Of a stretch of DNA of 64,000 bases, positions 35,693 through 45,044 are shown in pieces. Numbering within the stretch: position 1 is the stretch's first letter; each line of letters begins with the position of its first letter. The stretch is from Inquilinus limosus DSM 16000 (GTDB lineage Bacteria; Pseudomonadota; Alphaproteobacteria; DSM-16000; Inquilinaceae): NCBI RefSeq assembly GCF_000423185.1, contig NZ_AUHM01000002.1:367320-431319 (forward strand). The letters are read 5' to 3'. The notes under the pieces were generated by a model that was given only the letters and a program-made list of their open reading frames with translations, had not been told where the DNA came from and searched no databases. A program made the translations under genes and the position numbers.

Positions 35693-36751
35693 ATGATGCC
35701 CGTGTCGCGCGCCTCCCTCCTCCCGGCCGTCGCCCTCCTCCTCGGCCTCGCCGCCGCCCCGGGCGCCCCAGCCCAGGACACCGCTCCCAAGGCCCCGCCG
35801 CGCGAGATCATCGTCGCCACCGCCCCGGTCGACTCGCCGCTCGGCCGCTGGGGCGCCGCCTTCGTCGACCGGTTGAAGGCGGAGGCCGGCCAGCCGGTGT
35901 CGGAGGCGATCACCGCCGGTGCCCTGCCGAACGTCGCGCTGCTGCAGAGCGGCAGGGTGGCGATCGGGCTGGTGTCGCTGGACGTCGCCGCCGCGGCCTG
36001 GGAGGGCAGGAGCCCGATGGCGCCCGGCCTGAAGTTCGGCCACCTGCGCGCCCTGGCGCCGGTGGCGCCGGCCGCGGTGCTGCGCTTCGTCGTCCCGGCG
36101 GCCGGCGGCATCACCACCGCCTCCGCCCTCGCCGGCAAGCGGATCGCCGTCGCCACCGACGACGCCCTGACCGAGCCGATGCTGAAGGCGCTGGGCGTCG
36201 AGGCCACGCTGCGGCGCATGCCGCTGACCGAGGTCGCAAAGCAGCTGACCGACAAGAAGATCGACGCCGTCGCCGTCACCGGCCTCGCTCCCTTCGCCCT
36301 GCCGCCGGAGCAGCCGGCGGTGACCTTCGGCCTGACCGTGGCGGAGATCGCGAAGGCGGCCGGGACGATTCCGGGCGTGGCCGCCGCCGCGGTGCCGCTG
36401 CCGCCGCCCGCGCCTCCCGCCCCGCCGGCCGATCCGGCCGCTGCCGCCGACCCGGCCGTCGGGTCACCGACCGCGGCGCCGGCCCCCGCCCCCGCCGCAC
36501 CACCGCAGCCGCTGCCCCCCAGCGCCGGCATGTGGACTTGGCTGGTCGCGACCGACGCGCTGCCCGAGGGGGTGGCCCGGCAGGCCACCGAGATCGCGGT
36601 CGGCCAGGCCGGACCGCTGACCGAGGCCGCAGGCCTCGCCGGCGCCCCGGCCCCCGACCCGCTGACCAACCGCGCCGTGCCCTTCCATCCCGGCGCCGCG
36701 GCGGCCTGGGCCGCGCACGGCTTCACGGTGCCGACGGAGCGGGCGCCTTAG
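35693..36751 (+). CDS. TAXI-type periplasmic binding protein-like, with Pro-rich insert
   Basis: 352 residues with a Sec signal (1-28) and a two-lobe binding-protein fold like TRAP/TAXI solute receptors: IIVATAPVDSPLGRWGAAF, then GRVAIGLVSLDVAAAA, LAGKRIAVATDDA and KKIDAVAVTG. A Pro/Ala-rich stretch (about residues 236-280) is inserted before the last part. No TRAP permease gene is adjacent, so it may be a lone receptor or have another role. Two ATGs in a row (35693, 35696). Confidence 0.65.
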   Translation: MMPVSRASLLPAVALLLGLAAAPGAPAQDTAPKAPPREIIVATAPVDSPLGRWGAAFVDRLKAEAGQPVSEAITAGALPNVALLQSGRVAIGLVSLDVAAAAWEGRSPMAPGLKFGHLRALAPVAPAAVLRFVVPAAGGITTASALAGKRIAVATDDALTEPMLKALGVEATLRRMPLTEVAKQLTDKKIDAVAVTGLAPFALPPEQPAVTFGLTVAEIAKAAGTIPGVAAAAVPLPPPAPPAPPADPAAAADPAVGSPTAAPAPAPAAPPQPLPPSAGMWTWLVATDALPEGVARQATEIAVGQAGPLTEAAGLAGAPAPDPLTNRAVPFHPGAAAAWAAHGFTVPTERAP

Positions 36752-36768
36752 GAGAGGGTCAGCCGGGC

Positions 36769-37941
36769 TTAGCCCGCCTTCAGCTGGGTCTCGACCAGGG
36801 ATGCCAGCAGCGAGGCGCCGATCGGCAGGACCTCGTCGTTGAAGTCGTAATGCGGGTTGTGGACCATCGCCCCTGAGGCTCCGCCGGCCTGGCCGAGGAA
36901 CAGATAGGCCCCCGGCCGGGCGTTCAGCAGATAGGCGAAATCCTCGCCGCCCAGCGACGGCTCGACGTCGCGCTGGACATTGCCTTCGCCGACCACCATC
37001 TCCGCCACCTGCGCCGCGATCTCGGCCTGCTCGGCATGGTTCACCGTCGCCGGATAGCCGTAGTCGTAGTTCACCTCGATGGCGACGTCGAAGGCGGCGG
37101 CGATGCCGTCGGTGATCCGCCGGATGCCGGCAACGATCATCTCCTGCACCTCGGGCCGGAAGGTCCGCACCGTGCCGTTCAGATAGGCCTCGTCCGGGAT
37201 CACGTTGTGGGTGGTGCCGGTGTGGATCTGGGTGATCGACAGCACCGCCGAATCCATCGGGTTGGCGTTGCGGCTGACCAGGGTCTGCAGCGCGCCGACC
37301 AGCTGGGCCGCGATCACCACCGGGTCCTTGGCCTTCTGCGGGATCGCGGCATGGCCGCCGACGCCGCGGATCCGGATCTCGAACATGTCGGCCGCCGCCA
37401 TCATCGGGCCGGGCCGCACCCCGATCGTGCCGGCCGGCAGCAGCGGCCAATTGTGCAGGGCGTAGACCTCGTCGCAGGGGAAGCGGTCGAACAGGCCTTC
37501 CCTGACCATCACCTCGCCGCCGCCGCCGTTCTCCTCGGCCGGCTGGAAGATGAAATACGCGGTGCCGTCGAAGTTGCGCGTCTCCGCCAGGTACTGTGCG
37601 GCGCCGAGCAGCATGGTGGTGTGGCCGTCATGGCCGCAGGCGTGCATCTTGCCCGGCACGGTCGACTTGTGGGCGAAGTCGTTGGCCTCGGCCATCGGCA
37701 GGCAGTCCATGTCGGCGCGAAGGCCGATGGTGCGGCCGCTGTCGGTCCGCCCCTTCAGCACCCCGACCACGCCGGTCTTGGCCAGGCCGCGATGCACCTC
37801 GATGCCCCAGGAGGCCAGCTTTTCCGCCACCAGGGCCGACGTCCGCACCTCCTGGAAGGCCAGCTCGGGATGGGCGTGGAGATCGCGCCGCCAGGCGGTC
37901 ATCTCCTCCTTGCGGGCGGCGATCGAATTGATGACGGGCAT
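36769..37941 (-). CDS. M20 family amidohydrolase (hippurate hydrolase-like)
   Basis: 390 residues. The metal-binding motifs are HACGHDGHTTMLLGAA, FQPAEENGGGGEVMV and ALHNWPLLPAG; the dimerisation lid domain lies in the middle with VGGHAAIPQKAKDP and ITQIHTGTTHNVIPDEA. This subfamily (M20D) removes acyl groups from N-acyl amino acids or similar amides in the cytoplasm. Exact substrate unknown. A paralogue lies at 43181. Single gene; the start ATG follows GAGACC only, so the ribosome binding site is weak. Confidence 0.92.
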   Translation of the reverse strand: MPVINSIAARKEEMTAWRRDLHAHPELAFQEVRTSALVAEKLASWGIEVHRGLAKTGVVGVLKGRTDSGRTIGLRADMDCLPMAEANDFAHKSTVPGKMHACGHDGHTTMLLGAAQYLAETRNFDGTAYFIFQPAEENGGGGEVMVREGLFDRFPCDEVYALHNWPLLPAGTIGVRPGPMMAAADMFEIRIRGVGGHAAIPQKAKDPVVIAAQLVGALQTLVSRNANPMDSAVLSITQIHTGTTHNVIPDEAYLNGTVRTFRPEVQEMIVAGIRRITDGIAAAFDVAIEVNYDYGYPATVNHAEQAEIAAQVAEMVVGEGNVQRDVEPSLGGEDFAYLLNARPGAYLFLGQAGGASGAMVHNPHYDFNDEVLPIGASLLASLVETQLKAG

Positions 37942-38048
37942 CGGTCGGTCTCGTCTTGCGCTGGCTGGGATGGCGAAATCCCGATACTGGTCCGTCCGCG
38001 CCGCCGGAGCAACCCGCCGCGGGCGCAAGCCGGCTCCGCACGCCCCGA

Positions 38049-38954
38049 TCAGGCGAACCGGTCCCGCGCCTCCCGCACCAGATCGGCCAGGCCGCGGCCG
38101 CCGACCGCGGTCGCGGGGCTGTCGTCGCCGGCGCCGGCCACGCCGACGACGAAGGGGCCGCCGTCCCAGAAGCCGAACACCGGGCTGCCGCACATGCCGG
38201 GCCCGAAGGCGGCGGCCCCGGCGACGCGCATCCGGCCGGGATCGTCCTCCTCCAGGAAGAAGCCGGTCTGGAACACCGGCAGGGCGCCGCCGGCGGTGTC
38301 CGGCGCATAGGCGATGTTGCACCAGGCGTCGGTCTCGTTGTCCCAGTCGCCGTCATAGGTCCTGGCGCCCATGAAGCCGAGGCTGTCGCCGAGGCGCTGG
38401 TTGAGCACGATCACCGCGCAATCGCCGGCATCGGCGGTGATCGCGTCCGTCACCGCGGCGGCCGCGAAGACGAGACCGCCGCGGGGGAAGGACACCGAGG
38501 CGATCCCTGCGTCACGATCCAGCACGTGGCCGGCGGTCAGAACGTGCCGGGGCCCGATCAGCACGCCGGATCCCGACCGTGCGCCCGACGCCACCTTGCA
38601 GACGCAGCGCCAGGGGAAGGACGCGTCCGTGTAGGGCCGGCGGGCTCCGGCGGCGGGCTGCCGCCCCTGCTCTGCCGACGGCATGCGCGGCAGCGGCGAC
38701 GGTCGCAACGGCACCGGCCGGGCGATGATTGCAGCAGGATGGCTGGGCATCGACGGCAGCACCTCCGGCGCGAGCGCCGGAGACGGCTGGAGGCCCAGGG
38801 CGCGATGCCAGGCGAAGCGGGACCGTGTGCCGTGGAAGTCGGACAGGCCCGCAGGGGCGTCCGCCCGATGGATCGGGATCCGCAGCTGACAGGCGGCCAG
38901 CGCTTCCGGAGACAAGGGCAGGGTGCTTCTCGTCGAGGCCGCCAGCATCGTCAT
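38049..38954 (-). CDS. Trypsin-like serine protease (S1/V8 type)
   Basis: About 301 residues. A Pro/Arg/Ala-rich N-terminal part (about 1-110) precedes a chymotrypsin-fold domain: the catalytic His in VLTAGHVLD, an Asp in TADAGDCAVIVL, and the Ser in GPGMCGSPVFGF. It resembles glutamyl endopeptidase/V8-like proteases. No clear signal peptide is seen with this start, so location is uncertain. Several in-frame ATGs exist; I chose 38954, after GGGGGCG. It could also begin further upstream (39015 or more). Confidence 0.75.
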   Translation of the reverse strand: MTMLAASTRSTLPLSPEALAACQLRIPIHRADAPAGLSDFHGTRSRFAWHRALGLQPSPALAPEVLPSMPSHPAAIIARPVPLRPSPLPRMPSAEQGRQPAAGARRPYTDASFPWRCVCKVASGARSGSGVLIGPRHVLTAGHVLDRDAGIASVSFPRGGLVFAAAAVTDAITADAGDCAVIVLNQRLGDSLGFMGARTYDGDWDNETDAWCNIAYAPDTAGGALPVFQTGFFLEEDDPGRMRVAGAAAFGPGMCGSPVFGFWDGGPFVVGVAGAGDDSPATAVGGRGLADLVREARDRFA

Positions 38955-39185
38955 CGCCCCCGTTCGGCGCATCGGTCCGGCCGCACCGCCGCGATGGACC
39001 TCCAGATGCGCCGCCATTCCAGCAGAGGCGGCGAGCCGCGTCGTCATACGAACGGAGGATGCCGCGTCGGATTCCGGGGGCCCGGACGGAAGGTCGCGCG
39101 GGGGCGGCCGGGAATGGACGGGCGGCGCCGGGCGTGAGAAGCTGCCGCCGCATTCCGCCGCTGCACCGCATCCGAGGAGCAGCCG

Positions 39186-39494
39186 ATGAGCGAGATCACG
39201 ACCAAGCCCCGCGTCGACATCCGGCCCAAGACGGAACGGCCGCGCCTGCACAAGGTCATCCTGCTGAACGACGACTACACGCCGCGCGACTTCGTGGTCG
39301 TGGTCCTGAAGGGCGAGTTCCGGATGAGCGAGGACCAGGCCTACCGGGTGATGATGACCGCGCATCGGCGCGGCGCCTGCGTCGTCGCCGTCTACCCCAA
39401 GGAGGTGGCCGAGACCAAGGCGACGCGCGGGACCGAGGCCGGCCGCCGGATGGGCTATCCGCTGATGTTCACGACCGAGCCGGAGGAGAAGTAG
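39186..39494 (+). CDS. clpS: ATP-dependent Clp protease adaptor ClpS (ClpS2-like)
   Basis: 102 residues. LLNDDYTPRDFVVVVLK is the N-degron-binding segment with the conserved Asn-Asp pair; MSEDQAYRVMMTAHRRG supplies the Met and His of the hydrophobic pocket, and EVAETKATRG contacts ClpA. The close spacing and RPKTERPRLHKV start resemble the ClpS2 paralogues of alphaproteobacteria. It hands substrates with bulky N-terminal residues to ClpAP. No clpA is adjacent. GAGGAGC precedes the ATG. Confidence 0.93.
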   Translation: MSEITTKPRVDIRPKTERPRLHKVILLNDDYTPRDFVVVVLKGEFRMSEDQAYRVMMTAHRRGACVVAVYPKEVAETKATRGTEAGRRMGYPLMFTTEPEEK

Positions 39495-39542
39495 GGCCGA
39501 CCTTTGCCCCTGCGGACGCGATAGGCGGATGGGCCGGAGTCG

Positions 39543-39675
39543 CCCCCTCACCCGAAATTGCTGCGCGATTTCGACCTCTCCCCAAGGAGAGGTGAAGGAA
39601 GGCGTCGCTCCGAAATCCCTCTCCTCGGGGAGAGGGAGGGGCCCAGTCGCGACAGCGAATGGGAGGGTGAGGGGG
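39543..39675. repeat. Family A multi-hairpin intergenic element, copy 2
   Basis: The same 11-bp inverted ends CCCCCTCACCC / GGGTGAGGGGG as at 15518, with the CCTCTCC/GGAGAGG and CCCTCTCC/GGAGAGGG hairpins intact. The first and last hairpins are altered (GAAATTG..CGATTTC; GCGACAGCGAATGGG), so they pair less well. It lies between the convergent clpS and ribokinase genes. Confidence 0.85.
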
Positions 39676-39703
39676 ATTCCGGCCGAGCCGCCGGGCCCAA
39701 ATA

Positions 39704-40627
39704 TCAGCCGATCGGCGTGGTCGGGCCGAGCTGCGGCAGGGCGGCGTCGATCGCGGCGGCGGTCGGCATGCTTTCCTGCGCGCCGAGGGCGAGGCAGGCC
39801 AGGGCGGCGCCGGTCGCGGCCCGTCGCAGCGCCTGCTCCAGCGGCAGCCCGGCATCGAGCCCGGCCGCCAGCACGCCGGTGAAGGTGTCGCCGGCGCCGG
39901 TGGTGTCGACCGGCCGGATCGGCAGCGCCGGCACGGCGAAGCCGGTGCCGGGTCCGACGGCGATCGCGCCTTCGCCGCCCAGGGTGACGATGCAGGTCAG
40001 CCCCAGCCGGCCGCTGAGCGCCGCGGCCGCGGCCCGCGGATTCGCCGTGTCCAGGCCGAGCCCGCCGGCGATCGCCAGCGCCTCGTGCTCGTTCACCACC
40101 AGGAGGTCGAGGTCGCGCAGCGCCGCCTCAGGCACCGGCGCGGCCGGGGCGACGTTGAGGATGGCGCGGCAGCCGCGGGCCCGGGCACGCGTCAGCAGCG
40201 CCCAGTTCTGCTCCGGCGGCAGCTCCATCTGCAGCACCAGCAGCGTGTCCGGCGTCAGACGGTCGTCCGGCACCTGGCCGGCCGTGACCGCGAGGTTGGC
40301 GCCGCTGCCGACGGCGATGAAATTCTCGGCCTGCGCGTCGACGCAGATATAGGCGACGCCGGTCGGGCGGTCGCTGATGGCGATCAGGGACGTGTCGACA
40401 CCCTCCTTCGCCAGGGTCGCGCGCATCACCTGGCCGAAGCCGTCGTCGCCGACCGCGCCGGCCATCGCCACCCGCGCCCCGGCCCGCGCCGCCGCCACCG
40501 CCTGGTTCGATCCCTTGCCGCCGGGCTTGGTGACGTAACCGTCGCACAGCACGGTCTCGCCCGGCCGCGGCAGTGCCGTGACCGCCATCACCAGGTCCAT
40601 GTTGATCGAGCCGAAATCCAGGATCAC
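39704..40627 (-). CDS. rbsK: Ribokinase (PfkB family)
   Basis: 307 residues. FGSINMDLVMAV and GGKGSNQAVAAARAGA form the sugar-binding N-terminal part; DTTGAGDTFTGVLAAGL carries the catalytic Asp and anion hole. It phosphorylates ribose or a related sugar at O5 with ATP. GTG at 40627 is chosen because GGGGAGGA lies seven bases upstream and homology starts at once. No ribose transporter is adjacent, so ribose is likely but not certain. Confidence 0.88.
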   Translation of the reverse strand: MILDFGSINMDLVMAVTALPRPGETVLCDGYVTKPGGKGSNQAVAAARAGARVAMAGAVGDDGFGQVMRATLAKEGVDTSLIAISDRPTGVAYICVDAQAENFIAVGSGANLAVTAGQVPDDRLTPDTLLVLQMELPPEQNWALLTRARARGCRAILNVAPAAPVPEAALRDLDLLVVNEHEALAIAGGLGLDTANPRAAAAALSGRLGLTCIVTLGGEGAIAVGPGTGFAVPALPIRPVDTTGAGDTFTGVLAAGLDAGLPLEQALRRAATGAALACLALGAQESMPTAAAIDAALPQLGPTTPIG

Positions 40628-40695
40628 GCGGCTTTCCTCCCCGACGAAGCGCGCGATCCTGGCGCGGCGCGGGCCGGAACGCAACCGCCGCCGCG

Positions 40696-41661
40696 TCAGG
40701 ACAGCAGGATGTCCGGCCAGGGCGTGACGGCCGGGCCGCCCTCCTTCAGCAGCGCCAGGGTCTCGTCGCGGAACACCCGCGCGGCCGGGGCCAGCGGCAG
40801 GGCGGTCGACCAGATCAGGCCGATCGGCTCCGCCCGCGGCGACAGGGTCAGCGGCGTCAGGGCGACATGGCCCCGCGCCTCCCAGTCGCGGGCGAGGTGG
40901 CGCGGGGCCAGGGCCAGCAGCGGCATGGACTGGAGCAGCATCAGGATGGTCACGACCGAGCCGGTCTCGACCAGGCTCTCGGGCTGCGGCAGCACCAGCT
41001 CGGCCAGGTGCTCGTCGAGATGCTCGCGCACCGGCGTGCCCCGCAGGGGCAGGCACCAGGAATGGGCGAGGACATCCGCCCAGCCCGGCCTCGGCAGGGC
41101 CAGGACCGGATGGCCGACGCTGGCGACGACGACATAGGGCTCCAGCACGATCGGCGCGCCGTCGAGGTCCGGCCCCATCAGCGCCGGCACCATGCGCCCG
41201 ATCGCCAGGTCGAAGCGGCCGGAACGGAGGTCGCGCAGCACGTCCGGCAGCATGCCTTCGACCAGCCGGATCGTGATCTTCGGATAGCGCCGCTTCATCG
41301 CGGCCACGGCCCTGACCAGGAACGCCTGGGCCGAGACGGCCTGCAGCCCGATCGTCACCAGACCGGCGCCGCCGGTGGCGAGCAGATCGATCTCCTCCTC
41401 CAGCACCCTGATCTCGGCGGCGATGCGCCGTCCGGTACGGATGAAGCGGTGGCCGGCCTCGGTCGGCACGATGGCGCGGCCGCGCCGTTCGAACAGGTCG
41501 GCGCCGAGCGCCTCCTCCACCTCGGCGATCGCCTTCGACACCGCGGCCTGGGAGATGAACAGCCGCTCCGCCGCGCCGGTGACGCTGCCGCAATCCTGCA
41601 CCGCCAGCACGGTGCGGAGGTGCCGCAGCTTGATCCGGTCGTCCCAGCGCCGCTTCGTCAT
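40696..41661 (-). CDS. LysR family regulator
   Basis: 321 residues. The helix-turn-helix (about 12-70) includes LRHLRTVLAVQDCGSVTGA and LFISQAAVSKAIAEVEEAL; the effector domain follows from about 100. It is of the PcaQ/GbpR type. Divergent from the MHS transporter pseudogene and the amidohydrolase, it probably regulated them; a dyad with flanking repeats sits in the gap. Confidence 0.88.
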   Translation of the reverse strand: MTKRRWDDRIKLRHLRTVLAVQDCGSVTGAAERLFISQAAVSKAIAEVEEALGADLFERRGRAIVPTEAGHRFIRTGRRIAAEIRVLEEEIDLLATGGAGLVTIGLQAVSAQAFLVRAVAAMKRRYPKITIRLVEGMLPDVLRDLRSGRFDLAIGRMVPALMGPDLDGAPIVLEPYVVVASVGHPVLALPRPGWADVLAHSWCLPLRGTPVREHLDEHLAELVLPQPESLVETGSVVTILMLLQSMPLLALAPRHLARDWEARGHVALTPLTLSPRAEPIGLIWSTALPLAPAARVFRDETLALLKEGGPAVTPWPDILLS

Positions 41662-41689
41662 GCCTGCCTCGTCCGCCGCCTCCGCCGAT

Positions 41690-41720
41690 TAACCCAGCGG
41701 TTATGGATCAGCGCGGTTAT
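41690..41720. promoter_or_regulatory. Possible LysR binding site
   Basis: The dyad TAACC-CAGC-GGTTA (41690-41703) is followed by a second copy of its right half, GCGGTTAT, at 41713-41720 (first copy 41697-41704). It lies 30 bases upstream of the LysR start and about 90 bases before the transporter gene. Confidence 0.45.
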
Positions 41721-41811
41721 TTCATTTCTGCCCGCGAAGCAACCCATCCAAAGATTGGGCAACCCGAGCACGGCAAGAGCCGGCCGGGGCAGCAAACAGG
41801 GGGTCTGCGAG

Positions 41812-43130
41812 ATGACGCAGTCGGCGGCGGCCCGCGGGGCTGCGCTTTCCACCACGGCGGCGCCGCAGGCGCCTGCCGTGCCGAAGCGGGCGGTCTTCGC
41901 CACGGTGCTGGGCAACTGGCTGGAGTTCTTCGACTTCACCGTCTATGCGCTGTTCGCGGTGACGATCGGCCGGCAGTTCTTCCCGGTCGAGTCCGCCTCC
42001 GGCCAGCTGCTGCTGTCGCTCGCGACCTTCGGTGTCGGCTTCGTCATGCGGCCGCTGGGCGGCATCGTCATCGGCGCCTATGCCGACCGGGTGGGGCGCA
42101 AGGCGGCTCTGACCCTGACCATCATGCTGATGGCGCTGGGCACGGCGATCCTGGGCCTGACGCCGTCCTACGCCGAGATCGGCCTGGCGGCGCCGGCCCT
42201 GATCGTCCTGGCGCGGCTGCTGCAGGGCTTCTCCGCCGGCGGCGAGCTGGGCGCCGCCACGACCTATCTGCTGGAGCTCGCTCCGCAGGGCCGGCGCGGC
42301 CTCTACGCCAGCTGGCAATACGCCAGCCAGGGCCTGGCCACCCTGGCCGCCAGCCTGATGGGCTTCGGCCTGGCCGAGGCGCTGACGCCCGAGGCGATGG
42401 AGAGCTGGGGCTGGCGCGTCCCGTTCCTGTTCGGCCTGCTGATCGGCCCGGTCGGCCTCTATATCCGCCGGCACATGGACGAGACCGCGCATGCCGGCGG
42501 GGCGCATGGCAGCGCCGGGGCGGTGCTGAGGACCCTGGCCTCGCGGCATGCCGGGCTGGTGCTGATCGGCGTCCTGACCATCATGGGCGGGACGATCAGC
42601 AGCTACATCATCGGCAAATACATGACGACCTACGCCCTGCACACGCTGCACATGCCGGCGGGCACGGCGATGCTGGCCAGCGTGGTCAGCGGCAGCGTCA
42701 TCGCGCTCGGCTCCGTGCTCGGCGGCTGGCTGTCGGACCGGTTCGGCCGGCGCGCGCTGATGGTGTTGCCGCGGGCGCTGTTCGTGGTCGCCGTCTATCC
42801 GGCCTTCCTGCTGATCACCGCCGACCGACGCCCGAGACGCTGCTGCTGATGGTCGGCCTGCTGTCGCTCTTCCAGGCGATGAGCGGCGCGGTCGGCATCG
42901 TCGCCCTGCCGGAATGCTTCCCGCGCGCGGTGCGCTCCTCCGGCCTGTCGATCACCTATGCGCTCGGCGTCACCATCTTCGGCGGCAGCGCCCAGTTCGT
43001 CGTCACCTGGCTGCTGGATGTCACCGGCAACCCGATGGCGCTGGCCTGGTATCTGGTCGCGACCAACCTGATCACCACGGTCGCCCTGTGCCTGCTGCGC
43101 CCGCCGGCGGCGCGGGACCGGCTGGACTAG
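41812..43130 (+). pseudogene. MHS-family MFS transporter, broken by a frameshift
   Basis: Conceptual product of about 440 residues, 12 helices, of the metabolite:H+ symporter (ProP/citrate/shikimate) type: NWLEFFDFTVYALFAVTIG, ADRVGRKAALTLTI and LQGFSAGGELGAATTYLLE. The frame changes at about 42825-42827: reading GACCGACGCCCGAG needs one more C (GACCCGACGCCCGAG) to join ITAD to PTPETLLLMVGLL. Without it translation stops at 42849, losing helices 10-12 or so. Either an inactivated gene or a sequencing error. Normal context with LysR and an M20 amidohydrolase suggests it carried the amidohydrolase substrate. Confidence 0.85.
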
Positions 43131-43180
43131 CCGGGGACCACCCGGCCATCATTCCCGGACACAAGCGAGAAGAGAGCCCG

Positions 43181-44392
43181 ATGACCGACGCCAAGACCCC
43201 GCAGGACATCCTGGCCGCGATCAAGGCCTATGAGGACGAGCTGATCGCCATCCGCCGCGACATCCACGCCCATCCCGAGACCGGCTTCGAGGAGGTGCGC
43301 ACCGCGGCCCTGGTGGCGCGGAAGCTGCGCGACTGGGGCATCGAGACGCATGAGGGCATCGCCAGGACCGGCGTGGTCGGCACGCTGCAGGGCAACCGGC
43401 CCGGCCAGCGCGCGGTGGCGCTGCGCGCCGACATGGACGCGCTGTTCATCGAGGAGAAGACCGGTCTTCCCTACGCCTCCACCGTGCCCGGCAAGATGCA
43501 CGCCTGCGGCCATGACGGCCACACCGCCATGCTGCTGGGCGCCGCCCGCTATCTGTCCGAGAACCGGGACTTCGCCGGCACGGTGCACTTCATCTTCCAG
43601 CCGGCCGAGGAAGGGCTGGGCGGCGGCCAGCTGATGGTGGAGGAAGGCCTGTTCGACCGCTTCCCGGCCGACGCGGTCTACGGCATGCACAACAATCCCG
43701 GCCGGGCGGTCGGCGAATTCGGCCTCCGCCCCGGCCCGATGCTGGCGGCCAGCGACACCTGGACCGTCACCTTCGGCGGCACCGGCGGCCATGGCGGCTC
43801 CGCCCCCCATCTGGCGACCGACCCGACCGTGGTGCTGGCGCATTTCATCCTGGCGGCCCAGGCCATCGTCGGCCGCAACATCCCGGCGGTGGAGCCGGGG
43901 GTGATCAGCGTCGGCCACGTCTCCGGCGGCTCGATCGGCTCGCCCAACATCATCCCGCCCGAGGTGGTGGTGGCCGGCACCGCCCGGAGCTACTCCCCCA
44001 AGGTCCGCGACACGATCGAGCGCCGGCTGCGCGAGACCGCCGAGGGGCTGGCCGCGACCTACGGCTGCACCGCCAAGATCGAGTACCAGCGCCGCTACCC
44101 GCCTCTCGTCAACCACCCGGAGCAGACGGGGATCGCCGCCGGCGTCGCGGCGAAGATCGTCGGCGCCGACAAGGTCGCGACCAACATCCCGCCGATCACC
44201 GGGGCCGAGGACTTCTCCTTCATGCTGGAGAAGAAGCCCGGCGCCTTCATCATGATCGGCAACGGCGTCAACCCGGACGGCAGCTACCACTACGTCCACA
44301 CGCCGCATTACGATTTCAACGACGAGATCCTCGCCCTCGGCGCGACCTACTGGGTCACGCTCGTCGGCGAGGAGCTGGGCGTGAAGGAATAG
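43181..44392 (+). CDS. M20 family amidohydrolase
   Basis: 403 residues, a paralogue of the gene at 36769. Metal ligands lie in HACGHDGHTAMLLGAA, FQPAEEGLGGG and GMHNNPGRAVG; the lid contains GTGGHGGSAPHLATDPT and NIIPPEVVVAGTARSY; the end has ITGAEDFSFMLEKKPGA. It hydrolyses N-acyl amino acids or similar amides; substrate unknown. It starts 50 bp after the transporter and was probably its operon partner. AAGAGAGCCCG precedes the ATG. Confidence 0.93.
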   Translation: MTDAKTPQDILAAIKAYEDELIAIRRDIHAHPETGFEEVRTAALVARKLRDWGIETHEGIARTGVVGTLQGNRPGQRAVALRADMDALFIEEKTGLPYASTVPGKMHACGHDGHTAMLLGAARYLSENRDFAGTVHFIFQPAEEGLGGGQLMVEEGLFDRFPADAVYGMHNNPGRAVGEFGLRPGPMLAASDTWTVTFGGTGGHGGSAPHLATDPTVVLAHFILAAQAIVGRNIPAVEPGVISVGHVSGGSIGSPNIIPPEVVVAGTARSYSPKVRDTIERRLRETAEGLAATYGCTAKIEYQRRYPPLVNHPEQTGIAAGVAAKIVGADKVATNIPPITGAEDFSFMLEKKPGAFIMIGNGVNPDGSYHYVHTPHYDFNDEILALGATYWVTLVGEELGVKE

Positions 44393-44397
44393 AGGCT

Positions 44398-44964
44398 CTA
44401 CGCCGCCTGCACCGTGCCGTCCGGCGCGAGCCGGACGGTGAACGGGTCGGCCACCTCGCCGGCGACGCTGAGATGCGACACCCAGCCGCTGACCTCGATC
44501 GTGCCGTCGGGCAGGGTGCGGGCAACAGCGGGATGGACGGCGCCGTCCGGCGCGGGCGGCACCAGGTCGGCGCCGCTCCTCAGCACCTCGCCGCCCATCA
44601 CGATCTCCTCGACCCAGCGCACCGCGATCGCCTCGCGCGTCGCCGCATCCGCCGCGTCCCAGCCGGCCTCCGGCAGCAATAGCGGCGCAAGCTCGTCCGG
44701 CGTGGCCGCCGCTTGCCAGACCCCGTCGATGGCGACGCCGCGCCACCGCGGCGCCGCGTCCGGCGCGACATGGCCGATGAAGGTCACCCGCGGGAAGCTG
44801 TCGGGGCGGTAGAGATAGAGGGGGGCCTGCGCGGCGTCGGTCCCGGCCGAGCCGAAATACGCGGCCAGCGCGTCCTCGTAGGGCGGCTTCTCGCTGGCCA
44901 CCGCCAGGTCGGCCTGGCCCAGGCTGAGCAGGACCGACATGCCCCAGTAGCGAAACTTCGCCAT
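44398..44964 (-). CDS. Hypothetical protein
   Basis: 188 residues, not recognised. A weakly hydrophobic start (about 1-24, ending AVASEKPP) could be a poor signal peptide. The middle has [16 protein letters not shown] and [17 protein letters not shown], the end a beta-rich [31 protein letters not shown] precedes the ATG at 44964, which decides the start. It is downstream of a tetR gene in the same direction, with 80 bp between. Convergent with the amidohydrolase, 5 bp apart. Confidence 0.6.
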   Translation of the reverse strand: MAKFRYWGMSVLLSLGQADLAVASEKPPYEDALAAYFGSAGTDAAQAPLYLYRPDSFPRVTFIGHVAPDAAPRWRGVAIDGVWQAAATPDELAPLLLPEAGWDAADAATREAIAVRWVEEIVMGGEVLRSGADLVPPAPDGAVHPAVARTLPDGTIEVSGWVSHLSVAGEVADPFTVRLAPDGTVQAA

Positions 44965-45044
44965 CCGCTTTTCCTCCGCCGCCTGCGCCCCGCGCTTCGG
45001 AGGTAAGATGGAATTGCGGCGAAACAAGGGTACGAAACCGTAAG

